Source: Planktothrix sp. PCC 11201 (GTDB lineage Bacteria; Cyanobacteriota; Cyanobacteriia; Cyanobacteriales; Microcoleaceae). From it: a DNA stretch of 64,000 nt. Positions 27,327-37,504 of this stretch are shown here, piece after piece. The DNA lies in contig NZ_LT797710.1 of NCBI RefSeq assembly GCF_900009135.1, positions 187,897 through 251,896 of the forward strand. Reading direction: 5' to 3'. The notes under the pieces are model-generated. The model searched no databases, was not told where the DNA came from, and was given only the letters and a program-made list of their open reading frames with translations. Each line of letters starts with the position of its first letter. Within the stretch, counting starts at the first letter, position 1. The position numbers and the translations under genes were made by a program.

Positions 27327-28751
27327 ATGTACGACAAAATCACTCCACCGACCACAGGCGAAAAAGTTACCTTCAAAAATGGCGAACCCATTGTCCCGAA
27401 TAATCCGATTATTCCGTTTATCCGGGGAGATGGGACAGGAATTGACCTCTGGCCCGCCACGGAGAAAGTTTTAGACGCGGCTATTGCAGCCTCCTACGGA
27501 GATCAACGTAAAATTAGTTGGTTCAAAGTCTACGCTGGCGATGAAGCCTGCGAACTCTACGGCACTTATCAATATTTACCCGAAGATACTACCACCGCCA
27601 TCAGGGAATATGGGATTGCCATTAAAGGGCCATTAACCACTCCCATCGGAGGCGGGATTCGGTCTTTGAATGTGGCATTACGACAAATTCATGATCTGTA
27701 TGCCTGTGTGCGTCCCTGTAAATATTATACTGGAACTCCTTCCCCCCACAAAACCCCGGAAAAATTAGATGTGATTATCTATCGGGAAAATACCGAAGAT
27801 ATTTACTTAGGAATTGAATGGCGGCAGGGAACGGAAATTGCCGAAAAATTAATTAATTTTCTGAATACGGAGTTAATTCCGGCGACTCCTGAACATGGGA
27901 AAAAACAAATTCGCCTTGATTCTGGCATTGGAATTAAACCCATTAGTAAAACCGGATCTCAACGGTTAGTTCGTCGAGCTATTTTTCAAGCGTTGCGTCT
28001 ACCTAAAAACAAACAAATGGTGACGTTAGTGCATAAAGGTAATATTATGAAATATACCGAGGGAGCCTTTCGGGATTGGGGTTACGAACTGGCAACCACG
28101 GAATTTCGCAACGAATGTGTGACTGAACGGGAATCTTGGATTTTGGGGAATCAGGAAACAAATCCCGATCTTTCTATTGAAGATAATGCCCGAATGATTG
28201 ACCCAGGTTACGACTCCCTAACGCCTGAGAAAAAAGCCGAAATTTGTCAGGAAGTGGAAGATGTTCTCAAGGCTATTGGGGAAACCCATGGCAATGGGAA
28301 ATGGAAAGAAAAAATTATGGTCAATGACCGGATTGCCGATAGTATTTTCCAACAGATTCAAACCCGTCCTGATGAGTATTCTATCCTGGCTACCATGAAT
28401 TTAAATGGGGATTATTTATCCGATGCGGCCGCTGCGATGGTCGGAGGTTTAGGCATGGGCCCAGGGGCAAATATTGGGGATGACTGTGCGATTTTTGAAG
28501 CCACCCATGGGACTGCACCCAAACACGCCGGACTGGATCGAGTTAACCCGGGGTCTCTGATTTTATCGGGGGTGATGATGTTAGAATATATGGGTTGGCA
28601 AGAAGCCGCTGATTTGATTAAAAAAGGGTTAAGTGGAGCGATCGCTAATCAAGAAGTCACCTATGATTTAGCTCGGTTGATGGAACCCCCTGTTACACCC
28701 TTGAAATGTTCAGAATTTGCCGATGCAATTATTAAGCATTTCAATGATTAA
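27327..28751 (+). CDS. icd: NADP-dependent isocitrate dehydrogenase
   Basis: A 474-residue cytosolic enzyme that oxidises isocitrate to 2-oxoglutarate with NADP+. Motifs are [13 protein letters not shown] at the nucleotide side, the substrate loop [12 protein letters not shown], the catalytic region [17 protein letters not shown], and [20 protein letters not shown] near the metal site. Length matches the cyanobacterial form. In cyanobacteria its product is the main carbon skeleton for ammonium assimilation and the nitrogen-status signal. The gene converges on nrtD of the nitrate transporter operon. Confidence 0.96.
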   Translation: MYDKITPPTTGEKVTFKNGEPIVPNNPIIPFIRGDGTGIDLWPATEKVLDAAIAASYGDQRKISWFKVYAGDEACELYGTYQYLPEDTTTAIREYGIAIKGPLTTPIGGGIRSLNVALRQIHDLYACVRPCKYYTGTPSPHKTPEKLDVIIYRENTEDIYLGIEWRQGTEIAEKLINFLNTELIPATPEHGKKQIRLDSGIGIKPISKTGSQRLVRRAIFQALRLPKNKQMVTLVHKGNIMKYTEGAFRDWGYELATTEFRNECVTERESWILGNQETNPDLSIEDNARMIDPGYDSLTPEKKAEICQEVEDVLKAIGETHGNGKWKEKIMVNDRIADSIFQQIQTRPDEYSILATMNLNGDYLSDAAAAMVGGLGMGPGANIGDDCAIFEATHGTAPKHAGLDRVNPGSLILSGVMMLEYMGWQEAADLIKKGLSGAIANQEVTYDLARLMEPPVTPLKCSEFADAIIKHFND

Positions 28752-28800
28752 TTGATTCTAAAATCGTAGTGAGTCCTTTAGGACTCTGATTAAGCCCGGA

Positions 28801-28828
28801 AGGACTTACTACAAAAGTAGTAAGTCCT
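28801..28828. terminator. Strong hairpin after icd
   Basis: A perfect 12-bp stem (AGGACTTACTAC and GTAGTAAGTCCT) with a 4-base AAAA loop lies 50 bases after the icd stop; a related AGGACT word precedes it. It probably terminates icd transcription and resembles a dispersed palindrome. Confidence 0.6.
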
Positions 28829-28866
28829 ATTAGAATTGCTTTTGTATATAAGACGATACGGAGACT

Positions 28867-28902
28867 GAAACCCCAGTTTTTGGAAGAAACCGGGGTTTTG
28901 GG
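28867..28902. terminator. Terminator-like hairpin between icd and nrtD
   Basis: AAACCCCAG and CCGGGGTTTT can pair around a short loop, with T-rich flanks on the rightward strand. Its place between two convergent genes suggests a bidirectional terminator. Confidence 0.55.
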
Positions 28903-28930
28903 TTGTAGTCAACTGTTAACAATTATTTAT

Positions 28931-29785
28931 TTATTCGTCATCATGGGCAAAACGACGATAGAGGAAATCAAGGGCATAATTTCTCAGGTTATAATATTCG
29001 GGATCTTCCATAATTTGAGTGCGATCGCGGGGACGTTCAAAGGGAATTTCTAGGATTTCTCCAATGGTTGCCGAGGGGCCATTAGTCATCATCACTAAGC
29101 GATCTGCCAGGAATAATGCTTCATCAATATCATGGGTAATCATTAATACTGTACAGCGATGATCATTCCAAATTTTTAACAATTCTTCCTGCAATTCTTC
29201 CTTTGTAATTGCATCCAAAGCTCCAAAAGGTTCATCTAAAATTAACACTTCTGGACGAATAGCTAAAGCCCGGGCGATCGCCGCCCGTTGTTTCATCCCT
29301 CCCGAAATTTGAGGAGGTTTTTTCTCAGCGGCTTCTGATAATCCCACCATGGCTAAATGGTCTCGAACAATAGCATTTTTTTCAGCCTTTGACTTATTGG
29401 GATGAACCGCATTAACCGCTAAATAGACATTTTCAAACACCGTGCGCCAAGGCAATAACGCATAGTTTTGAAAGACCACCATCCGGTCGGGGCCAGGTTT
29501 CAAAATCGGTTTTGAACGCAATGTCACCTGACCATCGGAAGGAATATTAAACCCAGACACCATATTTAATAAAGTCGATTTTCCACAACCGGAATGTCCG
29601 ATGACGCAAATAAACTCACCTTCATTAATCGTGAGGTTAACATCTTTTAAAACCGTGTAGGGCTCTTTAGCAGTGGGATAAACCTTAGAAACCTGATCAA
29701 ATACTAAATAAGGTTCAGTTTTATCGGTGGATTTTTTAGTAAATTTTTTCCCAAAGGTAGAGGCAGAAATTTTAGTAGTAGTCAT
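28931..29785 (-). CDS. nrtD: Nitrate ABC transporter ATP-binding subunit NrtD
   Basis: A 284-residue ATPase of the nitrate/nitrite importer at the cytoplasmic membrane. Walker A is GHSGCGKSTLLNM, the signature loop is PPQISGGMKQRAAIARAL, Walker B is VLILDEPFGALDA and the switch His lies in MITHDIDEAL. It is the last gene of a leftward nrtA-nrtB-nrtC-nrtD set and follows nrtC by 71 bases. A 40-residue N-terminal extension precedes the core. The paralogous CmpD of the bicarbonate system is the main alternative; the assignment follows from the NrtA-like binding protein. Confidence 0.9.
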   Translation of the reverse strand: MTTTKISASTFGKKFTKKSTDKTEPYLVFDQVSKVYPTAKEPYTVLKDVNLTINEGEFICVIGHSGCGKSTLLNMVSGFNIPSDGQVTLRSKPILKPGPDRMVVFQNYALLPWRTVFENVYLAVNAVHPNKSKAEKNAIVRDHLAMVGLSEAAEKKPPQISGGMKQRAAIARALAIRPEVLILDEPFGALDAITKEELQEELLKIWNDHRCTVLMITHDIDEALFLADRLVMMTNGPSATIGEILEIPFERPRDRTQIMEDPEYYNLRNYALDFLYRRFAHDDE

Positions 29786-29856
29786 GGTTGATATTTCCTG
29801 AATTTTAAATTAGATTTGTAGAGACGTGCCGGGAGCGCGTCTCTAATTTTGTTGAA

Positions 29857-31863
29857 TTAAGCCACTTTAATCCGGGGAGAATCTAATACAATTTCTGTTA
29901 CGGTAAAATCCCGTTTAATCTTCAAACTATTCAGATAACCAATGGGATCTTCGGTATCAAATTTTGTACCATCAAATAATTGAATTGCGCCCCGACTATA
30001 ACTAATTTCAGAAAGTCCTAATTCCCGGGCTGCCGTACTAAAAGCACCCACCGAACATAACCGTTCTAAAATTTCCACCCAGTTGCGGGGGAAAGGCGTA
30101 TGTCCCCAACGGGCCATTTGAACCATGTGCCAAAGCTGTTCGGTGCGACTGGGACGGTTTACTCCATCGCCAAAAAATTGATGATGGGCATATTGACCCA
30201 TGGGTTGATCCAAGTTGCACGCTGCATCATTGGGATCGACTAATTGAATATATTCGGGGCGGGTTCCCAGATAGTGACGTTGGGCCAACAGTTGCCGAAT
30301 TTCATCGGAATTTTCCGGGTTAGCACAATAGGCGGAAGCCTCTAACAACGCCTTAACTAAGGCAATATGGGTATTGGGATAGGCCTGCGCCCAGTCTTCG
30401 CGCACTCCCAAAACTTTCCCCGGATGTCCCGGCCAAATTTCCAAGTCCGTCGCCACGGTAAACCCGACGTCCTCCATCATCGCCCGCAGGTTCCAAGGTT
30501 CCCCCACACAGAACCCATCAATAGTACCACCTTGTAAGTCCACCACCATTTGGGCTGGAGGAATGGTCAACAGTTCCACATCATGGTCTGGGTCAATACC
30601 CCCGGAGGCTAACCAATAGCGCAGTAACAGGTTGTGCATGGAACTTGGATGCACCACCCCCATGCGATGTTGTTGTCCCGGGGATTTTAACAACATCTGT
30701 TTAAAGTCAGCCAGGGTGTAAATCCCTTGGTCATAAAAGCGACGGGCAAGGGTAATGGCGTTACCGTTGCGAGTCATAGTCAGGGCTGTAATCACCGTTA
30801 TGGGTTGGGTGTCATCCCCTCCCAAGGTCATCCACAGAGGCATCCCCGAGGGCATCTGGGCCGCGTCTAAATAGCCTCCAGCGATGCCATCACTAATGCC
30901 GCGCCAACTGGTTTCTCGGACGAGATTGATTTCATCGAGGCCGTGTTTTTCAAAAAATCCCAATTCCTTCGCCACGGCGAGGGGGGCGCAGGCGGTCAGG
31001 GGAACAAAACCGAGTTCTAAATTAATTTTTTCTAGGCCATGACGGGCAACAACTTTATTCTTTTTCGCCCGCATTTTTTTGATGAGTTTTTGTTGATTGA
31101 GGAAATAAATCATTTCACTCCGCAAGCGGTAATAACTGGGATGTTCTACCACTTGCATCCGTTGGCGGGGGCGGGGAATATCTACATCTAAAATCTGTCC
31201 GATTTTTGATTCGGGGCCGTTGGTTAACATCACAATTCGATCCGAAAGTAACACGGCTTCATCGACATCGTGAGTCACCATTAAGGCACTAATTTCATTG
31301 TCTTGGCAAATCTTCATTAATTGTTCTTGAAGATTGCCCCGGGTTAAGGCATCTAAAGCCCCAAAGGGTTCATCTAATAATAATAATTTTGGTCGTAATG
31401 CTAGGGCACGGGCAATCGCCACCCGTTGTTTCATTCCCCCTGATAATTGGGCAGGATATTTGTCTGTGGCGGGGCGTAATCCTACCATATCAATATGGCT
31501 TTCAATGATAGTTGTCCGTTCCGCTAAGGGTAATCCTTTCATCACGGAATCTACTGCTAAAGCAATATTTTCTCGGACAGTTCGCCAGGGTAATAAAGAA
31601 TAGTTTTGAAATACTACCATGCGATCTGGCCCTGGTTTGGTAATTTTTTGACCTTCAATGGTGACAATTCCTTCTGAGGGTAAATCTAACCCCGCCACCA
31701 TGTTTAATAAGGTTGATTTTCCGCAGCCAGAGTGTCCAATTAAGGTAACAAATTCACCTTTTTTAATTTGTAAGTCAATGCCTTTGAGGGCAACATATTG
31801 ACCTCCCCCGGTTAAGTTAAAGACTTTATCAATTTGTTCCACTTCAATTAAGGGTTTTTCCAT
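29857..31863 (-). CDS. nrtC: Nitrate ABC transporter NrtC: ATPase fused to a solute-binding domain
   Basis: A 668-residue two-part protein. Residues 1-255 are an ABC ATPase (GHSGCGKSTLLNMVAGL, AQLSGGMKQRVAIARAL, LLLLDEPFGALDALT). After a basic linker (KKMRAKKNKVV), residues 280-660 resemble the NrtA binding protein (LGFVPLTACAPLAVAKELGF, LPYWLASGGIDPD-like text, DGFCVGEPWNLRAM). By family knowledge the cytoplasmic binding domain senses ammonium or nitrate and shuts the transporter when nitrogen is plentiful. It sits between nrtB and nrtD, in the standard order. Confidence 0.93.
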   Translation of the reverse strand: MEKPLIEVEQIDKVFNLTGGGQYVALKGIDLQIKKGEFVTLIGHSGCGKSTLLNMVAGLDLPSEGIVTIEGQKITKPGPDRMVVFQNYSLLPWRTVRENIALAVDSVMKGLPLAERTTIIESHIDMVGLRPATDKYPAQLSGGMKQRVAIARALALRPKLLLLDEPFGALDALTRGNLQEQLMKICQDNEISALMVTHDVDEAVLLSDRIVMLTNGPESKIGQILDVDIPRPRQRMQVVEHPSYYRLRSEMIYFLNQQKLIKKMRAKKNKVVARHGLEKINLELGFVPLTACAPLAVAKELGFFEKHGLDEINLVRETSWRGISDGIAGGYLDAAQMPSGMPLWMTLGGDDTQPITVITALTMTRNGNAITLARRFYDQGIYTLADFKQMLLKSPGQQHRMGVVHPSSMHNLLLRYWLASGGIDPDHDVELLTIPPAQMVVDLQGGTIDGFCVGEPWNLRAMMEDVGFTVATDLEIWPGHPGKVLGVREDWAQAYPNTHIALVKALLEASAYCANPENSDEIRQLLAQRHYLGTRPEYIQLVDPNDAACNLDQPMGQYAHHQFFGDGVNRPSRTEQLWHMVQMARWGHTPFPRNWVEILERLCSVGAFSTAARELGLSEISYSRGAIQLFDGTKFDTEDPIGYLNSLKIKRDFTVTEIVLDSPRIKVA

Positions 31864-32001
31864 GATATTAACTCCTGATTAATGGTTTATTTTTACCCTC
31901 AGCAAGCGAGGACGCTCACACTGTAACTTTTGACTGTTGGGAATTAAGGATTAACTGTCTCGTCTATCCGGTTAATCCTGTAAATCCTATCAATTCCGTT
32001 A

Positions 32002-32850
32002 TTACTTTCTTTCCCCAGGCACAATTAGTTGTTGAACATAGCCAATACCTCGGTCTAAAATTAAACCCACGGCACCGATATAAACCACGGCTAAAAGAAT
32101 GTCACTGATATAGTTTTGTTGGTAAGCATCCCAGATAAAGAAACCAATTCCCACAATCCCAGACATCACGATTTCGGCGGCAATAATCGCTAACCAAGCT
32201 AAACCTACGGCAATTCTTAATCCGGTGAAAATGTAAGGTAAGGCGGAAGGGAATAGAATATTTAAGTAATATTCTTTGCGAGATAATTGCAAGACTTTGG
32301 CAACGTTATTATAATCATCGGGAATCTGTTTAACACCTTCTTTGGTATTAATTAAAATCGGCCAAACGGAGGTAATAAAAATCACGAAAATCGCGGCGGG
32401 TTGGTTTTGTTGAAAGGCAACTAAGGCAATGGGAACCCAGGCTAAAGGAGCCACCATTCTTAAAAACTGAAATAGGGGATCTAATGCTTTATCTAAAATC
32501 GGATTTGTTCCCACTAAAATACCAACGCCAATGCCAACAATTGCAGCAATTGAATAGCCTTGAGCCACCCGTCCTAAACTGGCTAAAGTTTGCCAGAATA
32601 AGCCTTTATCTAATCCTCCCCGATCATAAAAAGGATACATTAATAAAATTCGGGTTTGTTCATTGGTAATCACACTTAACGGCCCTGGTAAACGGGTAAT
32701 TCCCGATAAGGATAAAAGTTGCCAAACTACTAAAAAACCCAAAGTTCCCATGAAGGGAAGAATAATATTTTGTGAGTTCTTTTTCCAATATTCACCCAAG
32801 TTGTCAACAAAGCTATTTCCGTTGCTTCTTCTTTTAGCGGTACTTGTCAT
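32002..32850 (-). CDS. nrtB: Nitrate ABC transporter permease NrtB
   Basis: A 282-residue membrane subunit with about six spans. The EAA-like loop for contact with the ATPases is seen around KVLQLSRKEYYLNILFPSALPYI, and LRIAVGLAWLAIIAAEI is typical of the nitrate/taurine/bicarbonate permease group. It forms the translocation channel of the NrtABCD importer. Spacing to nrtA is about 155 bases and to nrtC about 138, wider than usual, yet no other gene fits in either gap. Confidence 0.92.
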   Translation of the reverse strand: MTSTAKRRSNGNSFVDNLGEYWKKNSQNIILPFMGTLGFLVVWQLLSLSGITRLPGPLSVITNEQTRILLMYPFYDRGGLDKGLFWQTLASLGRVAQGYSIAAIVGIGVGILVGTNPILDKALDPLFQFLRMVAPLAWVPIALVAFQQNQPAAIFVIFITSVWPILINTKEGVKQIPDDYNNVAKVLQLSRKEYYLNILFPSALPYIFTGLRIAVGLAWLAIIAAEIVMSGIVGIGFFIWDAYQQNYISDILLAVVYIGAVGLILDRGIGYVQQLIVPGERK

Positions 32851-33005
32851 TTTTTAAACTCCTTGATTAGTTATTAGTAAATCAAATGGGAAGATGAGCC
32901 TTTATTTTTTTCTGAGTCTATAATGAGAATGGGGAAGATTCACTTTTTCACAATTAAGAATTATCTATGATTACTATAGGTTAATTCTTAATTATGAACT
33001 CATCA

Positions 33006-34379
33006 CTAGACTTTTTTGATCGTTAAACTTTGAAGATAGGCTTCTGGATTTGCCGGATCAAAAGTAATCCCATCAAAGAACTTTTCCACACCTCTTGATG
33101 TTGAAGCGGGAATATCAGCAGTAAACCCAGCTTCTTTAGCTGCTTCTCGCCAAATATCCTCCCGGTTTACTTTATCGACAATGGCTTTTGCTTGGGCAAT
33201 ATCTTTAATTTGACCCTGGTGGAAACCCCAACGGATACTTTCAGTTAAAAACCATAAATCATGACTTTTATAGGGATAGGAAACATTCCCAATTGGATCT
33301 TTCCAATATAACGGCCCTTTATTAAAGTCTTGAATCGGCGGTTTTCCATCTCCCATTTGATAGTTTCCTTGGAAGGGAGGAGTCAGAACTGCTTCAGGAA
33401 CATTAAAATAATTCCGTCCAGAAACTATCGTGACTAATTCCGCTCTGTTTTCCGGTTTATCACACCATTGTTGGGCTTCCATTATCCCTTTTAATAGGGC
33501 TTTTGTTGCCTTGGGATGTTTATCAACCCAGTCGGCACGAATCGCTAAATATTCTTCAGGATGAAACGGCCAAACTTCAGTGGTTAAACAGGACATAAAA
33601 CCGATGTTATCACTAACAATTCGATAGGGCCAAGGGTCGCCTGTACTAAAGGCATCCATGGTTCCATTTCGCATTCCTTGCACCGTTTCTGCCGGAGGAA
33701 CTGCTATCAAATCAATATCAACATCTGGGTTTATTCCACCCGCAGCTAACCAATAACGAATCCAAAAATCTTGGTTAGCATTAGGGAAGGTATAAGCTGC
33801 TTTAAATTTGCGCCCAGTGGTAGTTGGAAGACTGCGAATATATTCGGCAGCACCTTTAATATCTAAGCCTATTCCTTTGCCTAAATGGGTATTAGAAATA
33901 GCGACTCCATTGCCATTAGTTACTAACTGGGCTAAGACATACATAGGAACTTTTTTGCCCCCGGTAATAATGCCTTCTGTAATTAAATGGGGCATGGGCA
34001 TTTGCCACTGTCCACCATCAATTCCACCCCCACTTGACCCAATGGTGACGTTATCCCGTGCTGAGGCCCAGTTTGCCTGTTTGGATACTTCAACATCGCT
34101 CATTCCATACTTAGCAAAAAAGCCTTTTTCTTTGGCAATAATTAATGGTGCAGCTTCCACAATCGGAATAAAACCTAGTTTAATTGCTGTCACTTCTGGG
34201 GCTTGTTCTGGACTAATATTAGCCGTCGGAACGTTTGTTGTCGCTGGTGAATTTCCCGTATTAGCTGTAGGTTCAGGTGGGTTGCCTAAACATCCTTTTA
34301 AAAAGATGGTACTAGCCGCCGAAACTCCGGCGGTAATTAAAAACTTTCTGCGAGAATAACCTGTTGAAAATTCAGACAT
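33006..34379 (-). CDS. nrtA: Nitrate ABC transporter substrate-binding protein NrtA
   Basis: A 457-residue periplasmic lipoprotein that captures nitrate or nitrite. The N-terminus has a twin-arginine motif ([11 protein letters not shown]) and a lipobox ending KGCLG. Core motifs are [48 protein letters not shown] and [12 protein letters not shown]. The start at 34379 is set by a perfect AGGAGG at 34384-34389; the frame runs 5 codons further upstream. First gene of nrtABCD. The paralogous bicarbonate protein CmpA is less likely given the GCLGNPPEP lipobox region. Confidence 0.93.
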   Translation of the reverse strand: MSEFSTGYSRRKFLITAGVSAASTIFLKGCLGNPPEPTANTGNSPATTNVPTANISPEQAPEVTAIKLGFIPIVEAAPLIIAKEKGFFAKYGMSDVEVSKQANWASARDNVTIGSSGGGIDGGQWQMPMPHLITEGIITGGKKVPMYVLAQLVTNGNGVAISNTHLGKGIGLDIKGAAEYIRSLPTTTGRKFKAAYTFPNANQDFWIRYWLAAGGINPDVDIDLIAVPPAETVQGMRNGTMDAFSTGDPWPYRIVSDNIGFMSCLTTEVWPFHPEEYLAIRADWVDKHPKATKALLKGIMEAQQWCDKPENRAELVTIVSGRNYFNVPEAVLTPPFQGNYQMGDGKPPIQDFNKGPLYWKDPIGNVSYPYKSHDLWFLTESIRWGFHQGQIKDIAQAKAIVDKVNREDIWREAAKEAGFTADIPASTSRGVEKFFDGITFDPANPEAYLQSLTIKKV

Positions 34380-34959
34380 TAAACCTCCTAACAACCTGTC
34401 TGTTGAAAAAATAGGTTGCTACTTACAAAATGAATTTTGTAGTAGTACATTGTTGCATTAAAGGGATCTAGCTTTTCCTTAGAGGTAGTCACTAGATAAA
34501 ACACTACCCTAGGGTCAGGGTGACTTAGGTTGGGACTTGATTGTTAATTAAGTCGTGCCATAGCCGTCTATAAATACTAAAGTAGCATCATATCTATAGA
34601 TTGTCACTACCTTTTAGTGCTAAATATGATTTTTTTTTTAATGGGAGTGATCAGGCTTTGCTTATCATTCATCGTTTATTCTAAATATATTTATTTAAAA
34701 TATAATCAAATATTATCAAAATCGCCATTTTTGGCCAAAAATTGAGATTTAAACAACAAATTGATTGTTTAAGTCAAGAAAAAACAGCCGATGACAAGCA
34801 TTGACAGAAAACAATACTTAGAATGCTTTACATATAAAAACGTCAATATACTCCGACTGGGTTGGGGTGCTTTATATAGTCGCGTGCGCTTATATTAGAC
34901 GGCAAGTAAACGTCCAGTGCTCGCTAGGGTAATAAAGTTTAAATCCGTAACAGCCCGCC
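34380..34959. other. nrtA upstream region
   Basis: 580 bases between nrtA and the 3' end of the DUF1997-type gene. It must hold the nitrogen-regulated nrt promoter and long leader. Inverted halves GGTAGT and ACTACC flank 13 bases near 34484-34508, and GTCACTACC recurs near 34603. No perfect NtcA site (GTA-N8-TAC) was found. Nothing in it looks coding. Confidence 0.5.
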
Positions 34960-35667
34960 TTAACAGCGATGTTTTGGAAAAGGAATCCCCAAACTGCTAT
35001 GAAAATCCTGTTGAGTTTTTGCACTCAGACGTCGAGAAACTTGTTTAACAATATTTTTGAGCAGCGCGTCCCCGGTTTTTTGAATTAACCCTTCCGACTT
35101 AGCCCGAATAAACTGGGGAATTTGTACCCCGACGGCCAAATTTAAGCACCATTGCGCCCCGGTGATTTGAGTCGGACATTCCGTTAATTTAATCCCCCGT
35201 TCAGTACAAAAGTCCGCCGTGGCTAATTCTACTAACTTCATCGTTGATTGAAAATCCACCTCATAACCGGGAGCCGTATAATTAGGGATGGGAACTGTCC
35301 GAATCCGATAAATCCCCTCGGCATCCGGTGGAACCAATTCCAACCCAATCCGCGCTTCCACCCGATAACCCAAGGCTCCAAACCGTCCAATTAATAAATC
35401 ATAGGCATTATTTCCCAGGGGTTCGGTTTTCATCGGTAATGCACACCGACAAAACCACCCGCTATGTTGACCTAAATATTCCGCCACCGTATCCATATCG
35501 GCGAACATTTCCATACAGTCTTCAAAAGTGCTGTGAAACCAGATTAACTCCTGAGTTTCTGCCTCTGGGTTGCTTTGTTCTTCGGGGTTTGGGAGAGTAA
35601 CAGAATCATCAACAGACTCAGATGACCCTCTTAATGGTTGAAGTTCAACAGATTCGTCCTGTTGCAT
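34960..35667 (-). CDS. DUF1997-type conserved protein
   Basis: A 235-residue soluble protein with no enzyme motif I can name. After an acidic, disordered N-terminus (about 1-40) comes the conserved core: WFHSTFEDCMEMFADMDTV, then LPMKTEPLGNNAYDLLIGRF, ALGYRVEARIGLEL and YEVDFQSTMKL. I recognise this pattern from a family shared by cyanobacteria and plastids (DUF1997). The core resembles lipid-binding START-like folds, which is inference. SD GGAG lies before the ATG. It is a single leftward gene, divergent from the SDR gene at 35804. Confidence 0.75.
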   Translation of the reverse strand: MQQDESVELQPLRGSSESVDDSVTLPNPEEQSNPEAETQELIWFHSTFEDCMEMFADMDTVAEYLGQHSGWFCRCALPMKTEPLGNNAYDLLIGRFGALGYRVEARIGLELVPPDAEGIYRIRTVPIPNYTAPGYEVDFQSTMKLVELATADFCTERGIKLTECPTQITGAQWCLNLAVGVQIPQFIRAKSEGLIQKTGDALLKNIVKQVSRRLSAKTQQDFHSSLGIPFPKHRC

Positions 35668-35803
35668 GATAAGTTCTCCTGTGAGGGTTGCTTTGCTTTC
35701 TATTTCCAGAATGCCCTGTCTTGTCGTGAACCGCTACAATCAATATATGGAACTTTTGATATTGCTGGCAAAACTTAACATCTACTGAAAAACTTTTAAG
35801 ACT

Positions 35804-36466
35804 ATGAAAGCATTTGTCGCAGGGGCAACAGGAGAAACAGGACGGCGAATTGTTGCCGAATTAGTGAAGCGGGGAATCCCGGTTAAAGCCTTGGTTCGGA
35901 ATCCAGAAACCGCTCAACAAATTTTACCGACCGAGGTGGAACTGGTGGTCGGAGATGTTTTAAATACCGATAGTCTAGCTTTAGCACTCCGGGATTGTAC
36001 AGTTGTTTTATGTGCCACTGGAGCCAAACCCAGTTTTGATTTTACTGGGCCCTATCTAGTGGATTATCAAGGAACAAAAAATTTAGTGGACGGGGCAAAA
36101 TCCCAGGGAATTGAACATTTTGTTTTAGTGACTTCCCTGTGTGTTTCACAATTTTTTCACCCGTTAAATTTATTTTGGCTGATTCTTTTGTGGAAAAAAC
36201 AGGCGGAAGAATATCTTCAAAATAGTGGATTGAATTATACCATTGTTCGTCCGGGTGGGTTAAAAAATGAGGATAATAATGATAATTTAGTCATGCAGTC
36301 AGCCGATACCCTATTTGAAGGCAGTATTCCCCGAACAAAAGTGGCTCAAGTTTGTGTAGAAGCCCTATTTGTTGAAGATTCGCGGAATAAAATTATTGAA
36401 ATTGTAGCTAACCCAGAGGCTCAACAACAGCCCTTAGAACAACTATTTGCCAGTGTAAGTCATTGA
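35804..36466 (+). CDS. SDR-family NAD(P)-binding protein
   Basis: A 220-residue atypical short-chain dehydrogenase. The dinucleotide-binding loop is VAGATGETGRRIVAEL (residues 4-20), followed by a specificity-region basic residue (KALVRNPE), a VVGDVLN Asp, and VLVTSLCVS where the catalytic Ser/Tyr pattern is weakened. Members without a clear YxxxK, as here, act as chaperones or redox sensors (Ycf39, Tic62 relatives). The C-terminus includes YTIVRPGGL. Its TGA overlaps the ATG of the lysozyme gene by 4 bases, so the two are translationally coupled. Confidence 0.85.
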   Translation: MKAFVAGATGETGRRIVAELVKRGIPVKALVRNPETAQQILPTEVELVVGDVLNTDSLALALRDCTVVLCATGAKPSFDFTGPYLVDYQGTKNLVDGAKSQGIEHFVLVTSLCVSQFFHPLNLFWLILLWKKQAEEYLQNSGLNYTIVRPGGLKNEDNNDNLVMQSADTLFEGSIPRTKVAQVCVEALFVEDSRNKIIEIVANPEAQQQPLEQLFASVSH

Positions 36467-37167
36467 TGGAACATTATCAAAGAAAAAGACAGAACCTTAA
36501 TCGCCGAAAACGGCTATTCTGGAGTGGATTATTGCTGTTGACGTTAACCTTTATTGGGGTCAGAAGTTGCCAGGGAAAATCTGACTTTGAACCGTTAATT
36601 GATCAACAGGTAGAAGAACAATGGCCACCGTTAGTGATGCGGGGAGGAGATCCCTATATTCGGGCTTTGATGCGCACCATTTCCGCCAGTGAGTCCAGTT
36701 ATTCTGACCCCTATCATGTTTTATACGGGGGAAAATATGTCTCTAATTTACACAGCCATCCTGACCTGTGTATGAAGATTGTTACGGGCCCAAATCAAGG
36801 CAAATGTAGCACCGCCGCCGGCCGCTATCAAATGTTAAAAACCACCTGGGATGAAAAAGCCGAACACTATCATCCAAAACCCGCTCAATTTTGGTTTTGG
36901 CTTCCCTATAGTTTTGAACCGGAATATCAAGATACGGTGGTTTATCGTTGGTTATTAGATGACAAATTTTGGGGGGTTAATATTTCTCAATTATTACGCG
37001 AAGGAAAAGTAGATCAGGTGTTAGAGTTATTATCAGGAACCTGGACAAGTTTAGGCTATGGAATTGAAGATAATCTGGTCACGAATTCCTTACCCGAAAT
37101 TTATGAAAAGATTTTGCAAAATGAACTTGATCACGAAAATGGTAAGTCATTTAAAATGCCTCCTTAA
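36463..37167 (+). CDS. Membrane-anchored lysozyme, lambda endolysin R (GH104) type
   Basis: A 234-residue muralytic enzyme. Residues 19-36 form a transmembrane anchor (LFWSGLLLLTLTFIGV), so the catalytic part lies outside the cytoplasmic membrane. The catalytic domain carries MRTISASESSYSDPYHVLYGG (catalytic Glu in ASE), HSHPDLCM, and STAAGRYQML, the same order as phage lambda R transglycosylase. It should cleave peptidoglycan glycan strands. It is coupled to the SDR gene by a 4-base overlap. No holin or phage gene is nearby, so a host autolysin is more likely than a prophage remnant. Confidence 0.82.
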   Translation: MMEHYQRKRQNLNRRKRLFWSGLLLLTLTFIGVRSCQGKSDFEPLIDQQVEEQWPPLVMRGGDPYIRALMRTISASESSYSDPYHVLYGGKYVSNLHSHPDLCMKIVTGPNQGKCSTAAGRYQMLKTTWDEKAEHYHPKPAQFWFWLPYSFEPEYQDTVVYRWLLDDKFWGVNISQLLREGKVDQVLELLSGTWTSLGYGIEDNLVTNSLPEIYEKILQNELDHENGKSFKMPP

Positions 37168-37504
37168 CAGTTATATCCATCTTCTGTCACTCCCCGAAAA
37201 ATATTGCATTTTTTGAGTCTTAGAGCGTAGACACAGCAAGCGATCACGCTATTTTTTTCTGAGTAGCAATTCCTGAGAGTGCGAAATTGGCTAAAATGCG
37301 ATCGCCCCATCCCAGATAGTTGACTATAACAGTGACAAGACTCAAAAACAAATAGCCCAATTATCCTATCCTCTGATATTATCAAAGATTGGCTCACTGA
37401 CTTGTCCTATCGCCAAAGATTTGCGATCGGCTTCCTGGATGCCGTAGGCGATCGCGAGCCATCGAAAATCCCATCCTCTTATCCCACATTCCCCACCCTG
37501 AACT
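37168..37504. other. Intergenic region with HIP1 octamers
   Basis: 337 bases between the lysozyme gene and the radical SAM gene. Several GCGATCGC or GCGATC words are present (near 37242, 37300, 37425, 37449). The small frames that cross it lack ribosome sites and family motifs. No RNA gene was seen. Confidence 0.5.

Noticed and set aside
28931-34379. Reading of the transporter as the bicarbonate system CmpABCD
   Set aside because: The families are close paralogues, but the binding protein lipobox region ([10 protein letters not shown]) and core segments look like NrtA; no cmpR-like gene is next to it.
34420-34640. Possible NtcA site before nrtA
   Set aside because: Every GTA in this stretch was checked and none is followed after eight bases by TAC.
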